Positions 19,080 to 30,049 are shown, counted from the first letter of the stretch. The stretch: DNA of 64,000 nt from Clostridium sp. C8-1-8 (GCF_009928445.1 NZ_JAABNO010000019.1:49788-113787), one strand, 5' to 3'. The notes: generated from the sequence alone by a model not told the origin. Numbers and translations: made by a program.

Positions 19080-21143
19080 ATGGCTAGAAAATATTCGTTA
19101 GAAAAGTTCCGTAACTTCGGAATAATGGCTCATATAGATGCTGGTAAGACAACAACTACTGAGCGTATATTATTCTATACAGGAAAAAGTCATAAAATAG
19201 GTGAAGTACATGAAGGTGCAGCAACAATGGACTGGATGGTTCAAGAACAAGAAAGAGGTATAACAATTACTTCTGCTGCAACAACATGTGTATGGAAAGA
19301 ACATGAATTAAATATAATAGATACACCAGGACACGTAGATTTTACAATTGAAGTTGAAAGATCATTAAGAGTACTAGATGGTGCTGTTACTGTTCTTGAT
19401 GCTAAATCAGGAGTTGAACCTCAAACTGAAACTGTATGGAGACAGGCAGATAAGTATGGTGTTCCAAGAATGATTTATGTAAACAAAATGGATGCTACTG
19501 GAGCAGATTTCTTCAGATGTATTACTACAGTTAGAGATAGATTAAAAGCTAATGCTATTCCAATACAAATACCAGTTGGATCAGAAGAAAACTTTAAAGG
19601 TATAATAGACCTTATAAAGAATAAAGCTGAAATCTACTATGATGATCTTGGAAAAGATGTTAGAGAAGAAGAAATACCAGCAGAATTAGCAGATCAAGCT
19701 GAAGAATATAGAGCAGCTATGGTTGAAGCTATTGCTGAAACTGATGAAGAATTAATGATGAAATATCTTGAAGGTGAAGAAATAACTGCTGAAGAGTTAA
19801 AGATAGCTTTAAGAAAAGCTACTATAGCTAATCAAATAGTACCATGTATATGTGGTTCTTCATATAAGAACAAAGGTGTTCAATTAATGATCGATGGTGT
19901 TGTTGATTATCTACCATCACCATTAGATATACCTCCAGTTCAAGGTACAAACTTAGAAGGTGAAGCTGATTCAAGAGAAGCATCAGATGATGTTCCAATG
20001 TCAGCGTTAGCATTCAAGATAGCTACTGACCCATTTGTTGGTAAGTTAGCATTTACAAGAATTTACTCAGGTGTTATGAAGAGTGGTACTTATGTACTTA
20101 ACTCAACAAAGGGTAAGAAAGAAAGAATTGGTAGACTTGTTAAGATGCATGCTAATTCTAGAGAAGAAGTTGAAGAATTAGAAGCAGGAGAATTAGGAGC
20201 AGTTATCGGACTAAAGAACACTACTACTGGTGATACTTTATGTAGCGAAGACCAACCAATAGTTCTTGAGTCTATGGAATTCCCAGAACCAGTTATAAAT
20301 GTTGCTATTGAGCCAAAGACAAAAGCTGGTCAAGAAAAGATGGGCTTAGCTCTTGCTAAACTTGCAGAAGAAGATCCATCATTCAAAACTTACACAAACC
20401 AAGAAACAGGTCAAACAATTATAGCTGGTATGGGTGAATTACACCTTGAAATTATAGTTGATAGACTTACAAGAGAATTCAAGGTTGAATGTAATGTAGG
20501 TGCTCCTCAAGTTGCTTATAAAGAAACAATTAGAGCTGCAGTTAAAGCAGAAGCTAAGTATGCTAAGCAATCAGGTGGTAAAGGACAATACGGTCACTGC
20601 GTAATTGAAATGGAACCAACTGAAGGAGAATACAAATTCGAGAACGCTGTAGTCGGAGGAGCTATTCCAAGAGAATACATTCCTGCAATCGACAACGGTA
20701 TACAAGAAGCTTCTAAGAATGGTATTATAGCTGGATACCCAGTTATAAACTTCAAAGTAAAAGTTGTTCATGGATCATACCATGAAGTCGACTCATCTGA
20801 AATGGCATTTAAGATTGCTGGATCTATGGCATTTAAGAACGCTATGGCTAAAGCTAATCCAGTATTACTTGAGCCTATGATGAAGGTTGAAGTTACTATG
20901 CCAGAAGAGTACATGGGAGATGTTATGGGTGACCTTAACTCAAGAAGAGGTAGAATCGAAGGTATGGAAGCTCTAAATGGAGCTCAAGTTATCAGAGCAT
21001 TCGTTCCGCTTTCAGAGATGTTTGGTTATGCTACAACATTAAGATCAAGAACTCAGGGTAGAGGCGTTTACACAATGGTATTCGACCACTATGAAGAAGT
21101 TCCAAAGAGTATTCAAGAACAAATAGCAGGTAAAAAAGCTTAA
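19080..21143 (+). CDS. fusA: Elongation factor G
   Basis: This 687-residue GTPase drives ribosomal translocation and recycling. G1 is AHIDAGKT (17-24), G3 DTPGH (81-85), and G4 NKMD (135-138). Domain IV is present ([16 protein letters not shown]) and the C-terminus reads [12 protein letters not shown]. Length is usual for EF-G1. It is followed 45 bp later by tuf copy 2. Confidence 0.98.
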   Translation: MARKYSLEKFRNFGIMAHIDAGKTTTTERILFYTGKSHKIGEVHEGAATMDWMVQEQERGITITSAATTCVWKEHELNIIDTPGHVDFTIEVERSLRVLDGAVTVLDAKSGVEPQTETVWRQADKYGVPRMIYVNKMDATGADFFRCITTVRDRLKANAIPIQIPVGSEENFKGIIDLIKNKAEIYYDDLGKDVREEEIPAELADQAEEYRAAMVEAIAETDEELMMKYLEGEEITAEELKIALRKATIANQIVPCICGSSYKNKGVQLMIDGVVDYLPSPLDIPPVQGTNLEGEADSREASDDVPMSALAFKIATDPFVGKLAFTRIYSGVMKSGTYVLNSTKGKKERIGRLVKMHANSREEVEELEAGELGAVIGLKNTTTGDTLCSEDQPIVLESMEFPEPVINVAIEPKTKAGQEKMGLALAKLAEEDPSFKTYTNQETGQTIIAGMGELHLEIIVDRLTREFKVECNVGAPQVAYKETIRAAVKAEAKYAKQSGGKGQYGHCVIEMEPTEGEYKFENAVVGGAIPREYIPAIDNGIQEASKNGIIAGYPVINFKVKVVHGSYHEVDSSEMAFKIAGSMAFKNAMAKANPVLLEPMMKVEVTMPEEYMGDVMGDLNSRRGRIEGMEALNGAQVIRAFVPLSEMFGYATTLRSRTQGRGVYTMVFDHYEEVPKSIQEQIAGKKA

Positions 21144-21188
21144 TAGATAGCTTAATTATATAAAGTTATTTTAAGGAGGAATTCAAAA

Positions 21189-22385
21189 ATGGCAAAGTCT
21201 AAATTTGAAAGAAATAAGCCACACGTAAATATCGGAACAATAGGACACGTAGACCACGGTAAGACAACATTAACAGCTGCAATCACAACAGTATTAGCAA
21301 ACAAGGGATTTGCAGAAGCATTTAAGTATGACGAAATAGATAAGGCACCAGAAGAAAAGGAAAGAGGAATCACAATCAACACAGCACACGTTGAGTATCA
21401 AACAGAAAACAGACATTACGCTCACGTTGACTGTCCAGGACATGCTGACTATGTTAAGAACATGATAACAGGAGCAGCACAAATGGATGGAGCTATACTA
21501 GTAGTATCAGCTGCAGACGGCCCAATGCCACAAACAAGAGAACATATACTACTAGCATCAAGAGTTGGTGTTGACTATATAGTAGTATTCTTAAATAAAG
21601 CAGATATGGTTGATGACGAAGAATTATTAGAATTAGTTGAAATGGAAGTTAGAGAACTATTAAGCGAGTACAACTTCCCAGGAGATGACATTCCAGTAAT
21701 AAAGGGATCAGCATTAAAAGCATTAGAAAACCCAACAGATGCAGATGCAACAGCATGCATAACTGAGTTAATGGATGCAGTAGATAGCTATATCCCAACA
21801 CCAGAAAGAGCAACAGATAAGCCATTCTTAATGCCAATAGAAGATGTATTCACAATCACAGGTAGAGGAACAGTTGCAACAGGAAGAGTTGAAAAGGGAA
21901 TACTACATGTAGGTGAAGAAGTTGAAATAATAGGTCTTTCAGAAGAAAGAAGAAAGACAGTAGTAACAGGAATAGAAATGTTCAGAAAGTTACTAGATGA
22001 AGCACAAGCAGGAGATAATATAGGAGCTCTATTAAGAGGTGTTCAAAGAACAGACATCGAAAGAGGTCAAGTATTAGCTAAGACAGGATCAGTAAATCCA
22101 CATGACAAGTTCGTAGGTCAAGTATACGTACTTAAGAAAGAAGAAGGCGGAAGACATACACCATTCTTCGATGGATACAGACCACAATTCTACTTCAGAA
22201 CAACAGACGTTACAGGTTCAATCAAGTTACCAGAAGGAATGGAAATGGTTATGCCTGGAGACCACATTGATATGAATGTTGAATTAATAACTCAAGTAGC
22301 GATGGATGAAGGATTAAGATTCGCTATAAGAGAAGGTGGAAGAACTGTAGGTTCAGGTGTTGTTACTAGCATTATTGCTAAATAA
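21189..22385 (+). CDS. tuf: Elongation factor Tu, copy 2
   Basis: This 398-residue protein has the same sequence as copy 1 at 1526-2722, as far as I can compare. It occupies the classical str-operon position after fusA, with AAGGAGGA as ribosome-binding site. The upstream sequences of the two copies diverge one base before ATG, so the copies are real duplicates in different contexts and not an assembly repeat. All GTPase motifs ([17 protein letters not shown]) are intact. Confidence 0.98.
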   Translation: MAKSKFERNKPHVNIGTIGHVDHGKTTLTAAITTVLANKGFAEAFKYDEIDKAPEEKERGITINTAHVEYQTENRHYAHVDCPGHADYVKNMITGAAQMDGAILVVSAADGPMPQTREHILLASRVGVDYIVVFLNKADMVDDEELLELVEMEVRELLSEYNFPGDDIPVIKGSALKALENPTDADATACITELMDAVDSYIPTPERATDKPFLMPIEDVFTITGRGTVATGRVEKGILHVGEEVEIIGLSEERRKTVVTGIEMFRKLLDEAQAGDNIGALLRGVQRTDIERGQVLAKTGSVNPHDKFVGQVYVLKKEEGGRHTPFFDGYRPQFYFRTTDVTGSIKLPEGMEMVMPGDHIDMNVELITQVAMDEGLRFAIREGGRTVGSGVVTSIIAK

Positions 22386-22439
22386 TAATACTATAAATAA
22401 AGTTAGCTATAAAAGTTTATTATAAGTCTTATATTTTAG

Positions 22440-22640
22440 TACCGGTTGAACTTTCGGGAATTTATGCCTGAATTCGAATGATAAGATTAGTTTGCGCGAA
22501 CTATGAAAGTTATTTGGAGTAAAGGAAATGTTCGAGTATATACTTAAACGTAGGTTGATAAGCGCAAAATCAACTTACAAGTTCAAAAAGGCCTTAAGAT
22601 AGCGGGTAAAGAGACGTCTTTACCCGCTATTTTTTTCTTT
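22440..22640 (+). ncRNA. Candidate structured RNA with pseudoknot and strong terminator (family not recognised)
   Basis: TTGAACTT (22446-22453) pairs perfectly with AAGTTCAA (22579-22586), enclosing about 125 nt. Directly inside the 3' strand is a 10-bp hairpin (22550-22559 with 22569-22578, one wobble). Its 9-nt loop holds GCGCAAA (22562-22568), the exact complement of TTTGCGC at 22491-22497, giving a 7-bp pseudoknot. Smaller hairpins include GAATT/AATTC (22458-22462, 22471-22475). It ends with a 14-bp terminator. No open frame occupies it. It may be a stand-alone RNA or a processed tuf 3' UTR; no convincing promoter was seen after tuf. Confidence 0.6.
22599..22640 (+). terminator. Very strong rho-independent terminator
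   Basis: ATAGCGGGTAAAGA (22599-22612) is the perfect 14-bp complement of TCTTTACCCGCTAT (22617-22630), with a 4-nt loop and a TTTTTTCTTTT tail. It closes the str transcript or the candidate RNA. Confidence 0.95.
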
Positions 22641-22684
22641 TAAAACCTAGTATAAAACTTTTCTAATCAAACCAGGTTATTTAA

Positions 22685-22820
22685 AGGGATTGTAATAGCT
22701 GTTTAGGTAAAATAGTATAAAAGATATTTTATACGCCTATCAGAATTTTTCCCTGTGCGTTTAGGAAAGGAAGATGCTACAAGGCTAAATGTAAAATAAA
22801 GTCTCAAAGCCTTTTTTGTC
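22685..22820 (+). other. Second foldable segment after the str operon
   Basis: Nested pairings form a long imperfect hairpin: AGGGA (22685-22689)/TCCCT (22750-22754), CTG/CAG, TAGG (22704-22707)/CCTA (22736-22739), and GTATAAAA/TTTTATAC around a GATA loop. Downstream AAGGCT (22781-22786) can pair with AGCCTT (22808-22813) before a T run. No promoter or open frame was recognised; it could be another small RNA. Confidence 0.3.
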
Positions 22821-23312
22821 TCTTATATTCTTTACATTAATAGAGTTGTTGATTTTATTTGTATAAGAAAGATTTATGTAGGGAATTAAAATTATATAAG
22901 GTTAACATATTAATTGGTTATTATATTTATTAGAAAAAGGTATGGGTGAAAAATGAAAAGTGCAAAAAGCTTATTGTTTATTTTCAAATTATAATTCAAA
23001 TAAAAGATGGTAAATAATACTGAGTTAAGTAAACAATTTCATAAGTAGACTTTTCTTTTGGATGTATATATAATGGTTTTAATGCGAGAAAAGAATACAA
23101 TAAGGTGTTGTATTTGTCTAATTAAAGCATGTGTTTTGAATTAATTGATGTAATGCATGGATTTAGATGTTATTTTATATGATTTTATATGATTGGTAAT
23201 ATGACTTTTAGTAAATAAATAGGTTTATAAGTGGTATAAATTAGTTTAATTAAGTGGAAGTAGATGGCATAAACATTATTCGCTAAAGATTAAGTAAAAA
23301 CTTAAAAAAAGC
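22821..23312. other. AT-rich, apparently non-coding spacer
   Basis: Only very short open frames without conserved features occur here. I see no tRNA, repeat or strong hairpin. Confidence 0.4.
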
Positions 23313-23341
23313 TTGAAAATAGAATTTATTCATAGTATAAT
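23313..23341 (+). promoter_or_regulatory. Promoter of the S10 operon
   Basis: TTGAAA (23313-23318) and consensus TATAAT (23336-23341) have 17-bp spacing, about 200 bp before rpsJ. Confidence 0.7.
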
Positions 23342-23347
23342 AAAGAA

Positions 23348-23525
23348 GTTGCAAAGCAAACAGTGATGAATCAAGAGGTTGCGGGACTTCCCGGTAATTC
23401 TTGATGAGTATGTCTGGATCTAGAATCCGACGACAGGGAATCTGTAGATTTATTACTAAAAGTACGAAACACCCGGTGCAGTTTACAGAAGTTCCGCTGT
23501 TGTGCGTAAGAAGTAATGCGTACAT
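23348..23525 (+). promoter_or_regulatory. Structured 5' leader of the S10 operon
   Basis: ATCAAGA (23370-23376) pairs with TCTTGAT (23399-23405), enclosing CGGG/CCCG (23382-23385, 23390-23393) around an ACTT loop. A second hairpin is GTC-GGAT (23412-23419) with ATCC-GAC (23425-23431), and ACAG/CTGT follows. The long leader suggests control of the operon, but the ligand is unknown. Confidence 0.5.
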
Positions 23526-23543
23526 GAAAAGGAGGGAAAGCAC

Positions 23544-23852
23544 ATGTCAAAACAAAAAATAAGAATCAGATTAAAAGCGTTTGATCACACAATATTAGAT
23601 CAATCAGCTGAAAAAATTGTTGAAACTGCTAAGGCTACTGGAGCGAAGGTTGCAGGACCAGTTCCACTACCAACTGAAAAAGACATTGTAACAGTTCTTA
23701 GAGCAGTTCACAAATATAAGGATTCAAGAGAGCAGTTCGAAATCAGAACTCACAAGAGATTAATCGATATAGTTAATCCATCACCTAAAACTGTTGATGC
23801 GTTAATGAGATTAAATCTTCCAGCAGGTGTAGATATCGAAATAAAGCTTTAA
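23544..23852 (+). CDS. rpsJ: 30S ribosomal protein S10
   Basis: This 102-residue protein of the 30S head also acts as NusE in antitermination complexes. It begins [19 protein letters not shown] and contains [16 protein letters not shown] and [15 protein letters not shown]. The start follows AAGGAGGG. It is the first gene of the S10 superoperon. Confidence 0.98.
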   Translation: MSKQKIRIRLKAFDHTILDQSAEKIVETAKATGAKVAGPVPLPTEKDIVTVLRAVHKYKDSREQFEIRTHKRLIDIVNPSPKTVDALMRLNLPAGVDIEIKL

Positions 23853-23935
23853 TTTTAGATTATAAGTTTTTATGATTTTGAACTATTATGATTGCTTATA
23901 AGTAATCCGCTAATAAGTTTAGGAGGTGTAACCAC

Positions 23936-24565
23936 ATGAAAAAAGCAATATTAGGAAGAAAAATTGGGATGACTCAAATATTTGATCAAAATGGTAAGGT
24001 TGTTCCAGTAACTGTTGTTGAAGCAGGTCCATGTGTAGTTGTTCAAAAGAAAACTGTTGAAAAAGATGGTTATGAAGCTATACAGGTTGGATTTGGTGAT
24101 GTAAGAGAAAAGTTGGTTAACAAACCAGCTAAGGGACACTTTGCAAAGGCTGGTGTAGCATTAAAGAGACGTCTTAAAGAGTTCAGACTTGAAGATGTTG
24201 CTGCATATGAAGTAGGTCAAGAAATAAAAGCTGACTTATTCCAAGCTGGAGAAAAAGTAGATGTTTCTGGTACATCAAAAGGTAAGGGATTCCAAGGAAC
24301 TATAAAGAGATGGAATGGTCACAGAGGACCAATGACTCACGGTTCTAAGTTCCATAGATCTGTAGGTTCAATGGGAGCTTCTTCAGATCCATCAAGAACA
24401 TTCAAAAACAAGAAAATGCCTGGACATATGGGTGCTGAAAAGACAACTGTTCTTAATTTAGAAGTTGTTAAAGTAATGCCTGAAAAGAATCTTATACTAA
24501 TAAAGGGTGGTATCCCAGGTCCAAATAAAGGGACTGTAGTTATAAGAAATACAGTTAAGGCTTAA
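23936..24565 (+). CDS. rplC: 50S ribosomal protein L3
   Basis: This 209-residue protein sits beneath the peptidyl transferase centre. It begins [20 protein letters not shown] and has [35 protein letters not shown] and the [14 protein letters not shown] segment. AGGAGGTG precedes the ATG. Confidence 0.98.
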   Translation: MKKAILGRKIGMTQIFDQNGKVVPVTVVEAGPCVVVQKKTVEKDGYEAIQVGFGDVREKLVNKPAKGHFAKAGVALKRRLKEFRLEDVAAYEVGQEIKADLFQAGEKVDVSGTSKGKGFQGTIKRWNGHRGPMTHGSKFHRSVGSMGASSDPSRTFKNKKMPGHMGAEKTTVLNLEVVKVMPEKNLILIKGGIPGPNKGTVVIRNTVKA

Positions 24566-24590
24566 TTTTCTGTAGAAAGGAGGAATAATG

Positions 24591-25211
24591 ATGCCTGTAG
24601 TAGGATTATTTAATAAAGAAGGACAAAAAGTTGGAGATTTCCAATTAAACGAGAATGTGTTCGGAGTTGAAATAAATGAACATGCAATGCATCAAGTAGT
24701 TGTAGCATTACTTGCGAATAAAAGACAAGGAACTCAATCAGCTAAAACAAGAGCTGAAGTTTCAGGTGGTGGAATAAAGCCATGGAGACAAAAGGGAACT
24801 GGTAGAGCAAGACAAGGTTCAACTAGATCACCACAATGGGCTCACGGTGGTATTGTATTTGCACCAAAGCCAAGAAGTTATAGAGTATCTATACCAAAGA
24901 CTATGAGAAGAGTTGCTATGAAATCTGCACTAAGCAGCAAAGTAGTTGATAACAGCTTATTAGTTCTTGAAGGATTAGATTTCGAAACTCCAAAGACAAA
25001 GCAAGTTATTAGTCTTTTAAATGCATTAGAAGCTAAGAAGACATTAATAGTAACTGCAGAATCAAATGAGAATGTATATAAATCAGCAAGAAATATTCCT
25101 GGAGTAGCAGTAGTTCCAGTAAACAATATAAATGTTTATGATTTATTAAAATATGATAAGCTAGTGATCACAAAAGATGCAGTAGCTAAGATTGAGGAGG
25201 TGTACGCATAA
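24591..25211 (+). CDS. rplD: 50S ribosomal protein L4
   Basis: This 206-residue protein lines the exit tunnel and is a repressor of the S10 operon in E. coli. The tunnel loop is visible as [22 protein letters not shown] 24591 is preferred over the adjacent ATG 24588 because it has better spacing from AAAGGAGG. Its stop overlaps the rplW start by one base (TAATG), indicating translational coupling. Confidence 0.97.
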   Translation: MPVVGLFNKEGQKVGDFQLNENVFGVEINEHAMHQVVVALLANKRQGTQSAKTRAEVSGGGIKPWRQKGTGRARQGSTRSPQWAHGGIVFAPKPRSYRVSIPKTMRRVAMKSALSSKVVDNSLLVLEGLDFETPKTKQVISLLNALEAKKTLIVTAESNENVYKSARNIPGVAVVPVNNINVYDLLKYDKLVITKDAVAKIEEVYA

Positions 25212-25507
25212 TGAATTTAAATAGCCATGATATAATAAGAAAGCCAGTTATAACTGAAAAGAGTATGGCAATAATGGCAGAAAAGAAATACACCTTCATA
25301 GTTCATAAATCAGCAAACAAAGTTCAAATAAAGAAAGCTGTAGAAGAAGTTTTCGGCGTTAAAGTTGAAGATGTTAAGACTATGAGAGTTGAAGGAAAAA
25401 CAAAGAGAGTTGGCGTTCACATCGGAAAGAGAGCTGACTTCAAGAAAGCTGTAGTTAAATTATCAGCTGACAGTAAGAATATTGAATTCTTTGAAGGAAT
25501 GCAATAA
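25211..25507 (+). CDS. rplW: 50S ribosomal protein L23
   Basis: This 98-residue tunnel-exit protein docks trigger factor and SRP. It begins [20 protein letters not shown] and includes [20 protein letters not shown]. It overlaps rplD by one base; the GAGGAGGTG inside the end of rplD is its ribosome-binding site. Confidence 0.97.
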   Translation: MNLNSHDIIRKPVITEKSMAIMAEKKYTFIVHKSANKVQIKKAVEEVFGVKVEDVKTMRVEGKTKRVGVHIGKRADFKKAVVKLSADSKNIEFFEGMQ

Positions 25508-25564
25508 TAATTAAAGCAGTTATTGGTCGAATGGCCAGATAAGCGTAAGAAGGAGGGAATTTAA

Positions 25565-26398
25565 ATGGCAGTTAAGAAGTTTAACCCTACCACACCATCT
25601 AGAAGAAATATGACTATGTCAACTTTCGAAGAAATAACTACTGATGTACCAGAGAAATCACTTCTTGTATCATTAAGTAGCACTGGTGGTAGAAATGCAC
25701 AGGGTAAGATAACTGTTAGACACCACGGTGGTGGAGCTAAGAGAAAATATAGAATTATAGATTTTAAGAGAAACAAAGATGGAGTTACAGCAAAGGTTGC
25801 TACTATAGAATACGATCCTAATAGATCTGCTTATATAGCACTTGTTGTATATGCTGATGGTGAGAAGAGATACATACTTGCTCCAGTAGGATTAAAGGTT
25901 GGAGATGTAGTAGTATCAGGACCAGAATCAGATATAAAACCAGGAAACGCTCTTCCTTTGAAGAATATTCCAGTTGGTACTTTTGTTCATAATATTGAAC
26001 TACAAGCTGGTAAAGGTGGCCAAATGGTTAGATCAGCTGGTACAGCTGCTCAGTTAATGGCTAAAGAAGGAGCGTATGCTACTTTAAGATTACCTTCAGG
26101 TGAAATGAGATATGTTAGAGTTGAATGCAGAGCTACTATAGGTACTGTATCAAACTTAACTCATGAAATCATTAAGCTAGGTAAAGCTGGTAGAAAGAGA
26201 CATATGGGTTGGAGACCAACTGTAAGAGGATCTGTCATGAACCCAGTAGACCATCCACACGGTGGTGGTGAAGGTAAGTCACCAGTAGGTAGACCATCTC
26301 CATTAACACCTTGGGGTAAACCAGCTCTTGGATACAAGACAAGAAAGCATAAAAAATACTCAGATAGATTCATCATTAAGAGAAGAAACAACAAGTAG
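25565..26398 (+). CDS. rplB: 50S ribosomal protein L2
   Basis: This 277-residue primary 23S-binding protein lies near the peptidyl transferase centre. Motifs include [19 protein letters not shown] and the C-terminal [16 protein letters not shown] with the functionally important histidine. The start follows AAGGAGGG. Confidence 0.98.
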   Translation: MAVKKFNPTTPSRRNMTMSTFEEITTDVPEKSLLVSLSSTGGRNAQGKITVRHHGGGAKRKYRIIDFKRNKDGVTAKVATIEYDPNRSAYIALVVYADGEKRYILAPVGLKVGDVVVSGPESDIKPGNALPLKNIPVGTFVHNIELQAGKGGQMVRSAGTAAQLMAKEGAYATLRLPSGEMRYVRVECRATIGTVSNLTHEIIKLGKAGRKRHMGWRPTVRGSVMNPVDHPHGGGEGKSPVGRPSPLTPWGKPALGYKTRKHKKYSDRFIIKRRNNK

Positions 26399-26467
26399 TA
26401 TGAAGAGAGTGTTAAATTCTCTTCATAGATTACTAACTTATTCAGAAAGTGAAGGGAGGATATTCTA

Positions 26468-26749
26468 GTGAGTAGATCAACTAAAAAGGGACCTTTCGTG
26501 CATGCTGGTCTTATGAAGAAAATAGAAGAAATGAATCAAGCTGGTGACAAGAAAGTTGTAAAGACTTGGTCAAGAAGCTCAACTATATTCCCACAAATGA
26601 TTGGACACACAATTGCTGTTCATGATGGAAGAAAGCATGTTCCAGTTTATGTATCAGAAGATATGGTTGGACATAAATTAGGTGAATTTGCATTAACAAG
26701 AACTTTCAAAGGTCATGTTGATACAGAAAAGACTTCAAAGAGAAAGTAA
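26468..26749 (+). CDS. rpsS: 30S ribosomal protein S19
   Basis: This 93-residue 30S head protein contacts S13 and intersubunit bridges. It begins [21 protein letters not shown] and contains [21 protein letters not shown]. The start is GTG 26468, preceded by GGGAGGAT. Confidence 0.97.
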   Translation: MSRSTKKGPFVHAGLMKKIEEMNQAGDKKVVKTWSRSSTIFPQMIGHTIAVHDGRKHVPVYVSEDMVGHKLGEFALTRTFKGHVDTEKTSKRK

Positions 26750-26772
26750 TAGCCTGGAAAGGAGGAACTTAA

Positions 26773-27108
26773 ATGGAAGCTAAAGCCATTGCTAAGTATG
26801 TAAGAATGTCTCCTTTAAAAGTAGGAGTAGTTCTTGATTTAATAAGAGGAAAAAATGTTAATGAAGCTTTTGCTATATTACAATACACTCCAAAAGATGC
26901 TGCTGAGGTAATATCTAAGGTACTTAAATCAGCTGTAGCTAACGCTGAAAACAATCATAGTTTAGATGTTAGCAGATTATTTGTAGCACAAGCACATGTA
27001 GGTCAAGGACCAACATTAAAGAGATTCAGACCTCATGCTCAAGGTAGAGCGTTCAGAATAAACAAGAGAACAAGTCATATAACACTTGTTGTTAAAGAAA
27101 GAGCTTAA
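26773..27108 (+). CDS. rplV: 50S ribosomal protein L22
   Basis: This 111-residue protein has a long hairpin reaching into the exit tunnel near the macrolide site. Motifs are [20 protein letters not shown] and [28 protein letters not shown] precedes ATG. Confidence 0.97.
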   Translation: MEAKAIAKYVRMSPLKVGVVLDLIRGKNVNEAFAILQYTPKDAAEVISKVLKSAVANAENNHSLDVSRLFVAQAHVGQGPTLKRFRPHAQGRAFRINKRTSHITLVVKERA

Positions 27109-27125
27109 TAGAAGGAGGGAAACAG

Positions 27126-27791
27126 ATGGGTCAAAAAGTACATCCTCATGGGTTAAGAGTTGGCGTAATTAAAGATTGGAATGCTAAATGGTATGCTGAT
27201 AAGAAAAATTTCGCTGATAATCTAGTTGAAGATCATCAAATAAGAGAATTCGTGAAGAAAGAACTATTCTCAGCAGGAATTTCTAAAATAGAAATTGAAA
27301 GAGCTGCAAAGAGAGTTAAATTAAATATACACACTGCTAAACCAGGTGTTATTATTGGTAGAGGCGGATCAGGTATAGAAAGCCTTAAAGGTAAACTTGA
27401 AAAGTTTATAAAAGAAAAGAATGTACTTATAAACATAGTAGAAGTTAAGAATGCTGAAGCAAATGCTCAGTTAATGGCTGAAAACATAGCTTCACAATTA
27501 GAAAAGAGAATTTCTTTCAGAAGAGCAATGAAGCAAACAATACAAAGAGCTATGAGAACTGGAGTTAAGGGTGTTAAAACTGCTTGTGCTGGTAGACTTG
27601 GTGGAGCTGAAATTGCAAGAACTGAATTTTACCATGAAGGTACAATTCCACTTCAAACTTTAAGAGCAGATATAGATTATGGATTTGCTGAGGCAGATAC
27701 AACTTACGGTAAAATTGGAGTAAAAGTTTGGGTTTACAATGGAGAAGTTCTTCCAACTAAAAAAGTAGAGAAAGAACAAGTAAACGCATAG
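27126..27791 (+). CDS. rpsC: 30S ribosomal protein S3
   Basis: This 221-residue mRNA-entry-channel protein starts [20 protein letters not shown]. It has a KH domain ([19 protein letters not shown]) and the C-terminal [27 protein letters not shown] lies upstream; the gene is 17 bp from rplV. Confidence 0.98.
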   Translation: MGQKVHPHGLRVGVIKDWNAKWYADKKNFADNLVEDHQIREFVKKELFSAGISKIEIERAAKRVKLNIHTAKPGVIIGRGGSGIESLKGKLEKFIKEKNVLINIVEVKNAEANAQLMAENIASQLEKRISFRRAMKQTIQRAMRTGVKGVKTACAGRLGGAEIARTEFYHEGTIPLQTLRADIDYGFAEADTTYGKIGVKVWVYNGEVLPTKKVEKEQVNA

Positions 27792-27812
27792 TAAGAAAGG
27801 AGGAATAACATC

Positions 27813-28247
27813 ATGTTAATGCCTAAAAGAGTAAAGCATCGTAAGGTACAACGTGGTAGAATGACAGGTAAAGCTACAAGAGGTAATTTCCTTGCGTACG
27901 GAGACTTTGGAATTCAAGCTACAACTTGTGGATGGATAACAAGCAATCAAATAGAAGCTGCGAGAATAGCTATAAACAGATATATCAGAAGAGGCGGTAA
28001 GCTTTGGATAAAGATATTTCCTGATAAGCCAGTTACTGAGAAACCTGCTGAAACAAGAATGGGATCTGGTAAAGGTTCACCAGAGTATTGGGTAGCAGTA
28101 GTTAAACCAGGTAGAGTTCTATTCGAATTATCAGGAGTTCAAGAAGAAGTAGCTAGAGAAGCTATGAGACTTGCATCACACAAACTTCCTGTAAAGACTA
28201 AGTTCGTTACAAGAAGAGATTTTGAGGAAATGGGTGGTGAAGAATAA
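27813..28247 (+). CDS. rplP: 50S ribosomal protein L16
   Basis: This 144-residue protein helps position A-site tRNA. It begins [19 protein letters not shown] and includes [20 protein letters not shown] and [18 protein letters not shown]. The stop overlaps the rpmC start by one base. Confidence 0.97.
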   Translation: MLMPKRVKHRKVQRGRMTGKATRGNFLAYGDFGIQATTCGWITSNQIEAARIAINRYIRRGGKLWIKIFPDKPVTEKPAETRMGSGKGSPEYWVAVVKPGRVLFELSGVQEEVAREAMRLASHKLPVKTKFVTRRDFEEMGGEE

Positions 28248-28459
28248 TGAAAGCTACAGAATTAAAAGAATTAAGATCAAGCAATCCTCAAGATTTAAAG
28301 GTTAAATTAAACGACCTTAAAGCTGAATTATTCAATTTAAGATTCCAATTAGCAACTGGCCAATTGGAAAATCCAATGAGAATAAAAGAAGTTAAGAAAT
28401 CAATAGCTCAAATTAAAACAATAATAAGAGAAGAAGAATTGAAGGCATTCCAACAATAG
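28247..28459 (+). CDS. rpmC: 50S ribosomal protein L29
   Basis: This 70-residue two-helix protein at the tunnel exit begins [20 protein letters not shown] and contains [20 protein letters not shown]. The overlap TAATG with rplP indicates translational coupling. Confidence 0.96.
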   Translation: MKATELKELRSSNPQDLKVKLNDLKAELFNLRFQLATGQLENPMRIKEVKKSIAQIKTIIREEELKAFQQ

Positions 28460-28479
28460 TCTGAAAGGAGGTTTGTCCT

Positions 28480-28734
28480 GTGGAAAGAGGATTAAGAAAA
28501 AAGAGAATAGGAAGAGTTGTTTCAGATAAAATGGATAAGACTATAGTAGTTGCAATAGAAACTAAGGTAAGACATCCATTGTATGGAAAGACAGTAAACA
28601 GAACTACTAAGTTTAAAGCTCATGATGAAAATAATGAAGCAAAAATAAATGATAGAGTATTAATAATGGAAACAAGACCATTATCAAAGGATAAGAGATG
28701 GAGACTTGTTGAAATACTTGAAAGAGCTAAGTAA
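28480..28734 (+). CDS. rpsQ: 30S ribosomal protein S17
   Basis: This 84-residue OB-fold protein begins [20 protein letters not shown] and contains [19 protein letters not shown]. The start is GTG 28480 after AAAGGAGG. Confidence 0.96.
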   Translation: MERGLRKKRIGRVVSDKMDKTIVVAIETKVRHPLYGKTVNRTTKFKAHDENNEAKINDRVLIMETRPLSKDKRWRLVEILERAK

Positions 28735-28766
28735 TTTAGCGTAAGTTTCGAAAGGAGGGTAATTCT

Positions 28767-29135
28767 ATGATACAACAACAAACCTTACTTAAAGTCGCAG
28801 ATAATTCTGGAGCAAAGGAAATAATGTGTATCAGAGTTTTAGGCGGTTCAAAAAGAAAGTATGGTAATATCGGAGATATCATCGTTGCTAGCGTTAAAAG
28901 TGCAACACCAGGCGGAGTTGTTAAAAAAGGTGATGTTGTAAAAGCGGTTATCGTTAGATCAGTAAGAGGATTAAGAAGAGCAGATGGTTCATACATCAAA
29001 TTTGATGAGAATGCTGCAGTTATAATAAAGGAAGATAAGCAACCAAGAGGAACTCGTATCTTCGGACCAGTTGCTAGGGAGCTAAGAGATAAAGAATTCA
29101 ATAAAATATTATCATTAGCACCTGAAGTTCTATAA
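28767..29135 (+). CDS. rplN: 50S ribosomal protein L14
   Basis: This 122-residue protein is the docking site of RsfS at the subunit interface. It begins [20 protein letters not shown] and contains [20 protein letters not shown] and [22 protein letters not shown] precedes ATG. Confidence 0.98.
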   Translation: MIQQQTLLKVADNSGAKEIMCIRVLGGSKRKYGNIGDIIVASVKSATPGGVVKKGDVVKAVIVRSVRGLRRADGSYIKFDENAAVIIKEDKQPRGTRIFGPVARELRDKEFNKILSLAPEVL

Positions 29136-29155
29136 TAGATTAGGAGGTGGCTAAG

Positions 29156-29470
29156 ATGAAGGTACATGTTAGAAAAAACGACTCTGTAGTTGTAATTTCA
29201 GGTAAAGACGCTGGTAAAATCGGTGAAGTTTTAAGCGTATCACCAAAGACAGGAAAAGTACTTGTTAAGGGTGTTAACATAGTTAAAAAACATGAAAAGC
29301 CAAGCAGACAAAACATGCAAGGCGGAATAATAGAGACTGAAGCACCAATATATAGTTCAAAGGTTATGCTATATTGCGAAAAATGCAAGAGTGCAACTAG
29401 AATAAGCCATAAGGTTTTAGAAGACGGAACTAAAGTTAGAGTGTGTAAGAAGTGTGGAGAAACATTCTAG
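29156..29470 (+). CDS. rplX: 50S ribosomal protein L24
   Basis: This 104-residue assembly-initiating protein has an N-terminal KOW motif ([20 protein letters not shown]). Two C-terminal CxxC pairs (YCEKCKSAT and VCKKCGETF) show the zinc-type form. ATG 29156 follows AGGAGG; an in-frame GTG at 29147 falls inside that site and is rejected. Confidence 0.97.
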   Translation: MKVHVRKNDSVVVISGKDAGKIGEVLSVSPKTGKVLVKGVNIVKKHEKPSRQNMQGGIIETEAPIYSSKVMLYCEKCKSATRISHKVLEDGTKVRVCKKCGETF

Positions 29471-29495
29471 GATCTGAAAGGAGGTACAAAAAATT

Positions 29496-30035
29496 ATGCC
29501 AAGACTTCAAGAAAAATATGAAAAAGAAGTAGTTCAAGCAATGATGGAAAAGTTCGGTTATAAGAATGTAATGCAAGTTCCAAAGCTTGAAAAGATAATA
29601 GTTAATATGGGAGTAGGAGAGGCTAAAGATAATCCTAAAGCCCTAGAATCTGCTGTTAGTGACTTAACAATAATAGTAGGTCAAAAACCTGTTATAACAA
29701 GAGCAAAGAAATCAGTTGCTAACTTTAAGATAAGACAAAATATGCCATTAGGATGCAAGGTTACATTAAGAAAGGCAAAGATGTATGAATTTGCTGATAA
29801 ATTAATGTCAATAGCTCTTCCAAGAGTTAGAGATTTCAGAGGAGTTTCAAGCAAATCTTTTGATGGTAGAGGAAATTACTCACTAGGAATCAAAGAACAA
29901 TTAATATTCCCAGAAATCGAGTACGATAAAGTTGATAAAGTTAGAGGAATGGATATCATCTTCGTTACAACTGCTAACACTGACGAAGAAGCAAGAGAAT
30001 TGTTAAGATTCTTGGGAATGCCATTCGCTCAATAA
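29496..30035 (+). CDS. rplE: 50S ribosomal protein L5
   Basis: This 179-residue protein binds 5S rRNA and contacts P-site tRNA. It contains [39 protein letters not shown] and [29 protein letters not shown] is upstream. Confidence 0.98.
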   Translation: MPRLQEKYEKEVVQAMMEKFGYKNVMQVPKLEKIIVNMGVGEAKDNPKALESAVSDLTIIVGQKPVITRAKKSVANFKIRQNMPLGCKVTLRKAKMYEFADKLMSIALPRVRDFRGVSSKSFDGRGNYSLGIKEQLIFPEIEYDKVDKVRGMDIIFVTTANTDEEARELLRFLGMPFAQ

Positions 30036-30049
30036 TAAGGAGGGTTACG

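Noticed and set aside
1526..22385. The two tuf copies as an assembly artefact
   Set aside because: The flanks differ on both sides, and each copy sits in its expected conserved context (tRNA-Thr-tuf-rpmG and fusA-tuf).
22953..22991. Twelve-codon frame in the str-S10 gap
   Set aside because: It is too short, with no conserved feature; the surrounding region looks non-coding.
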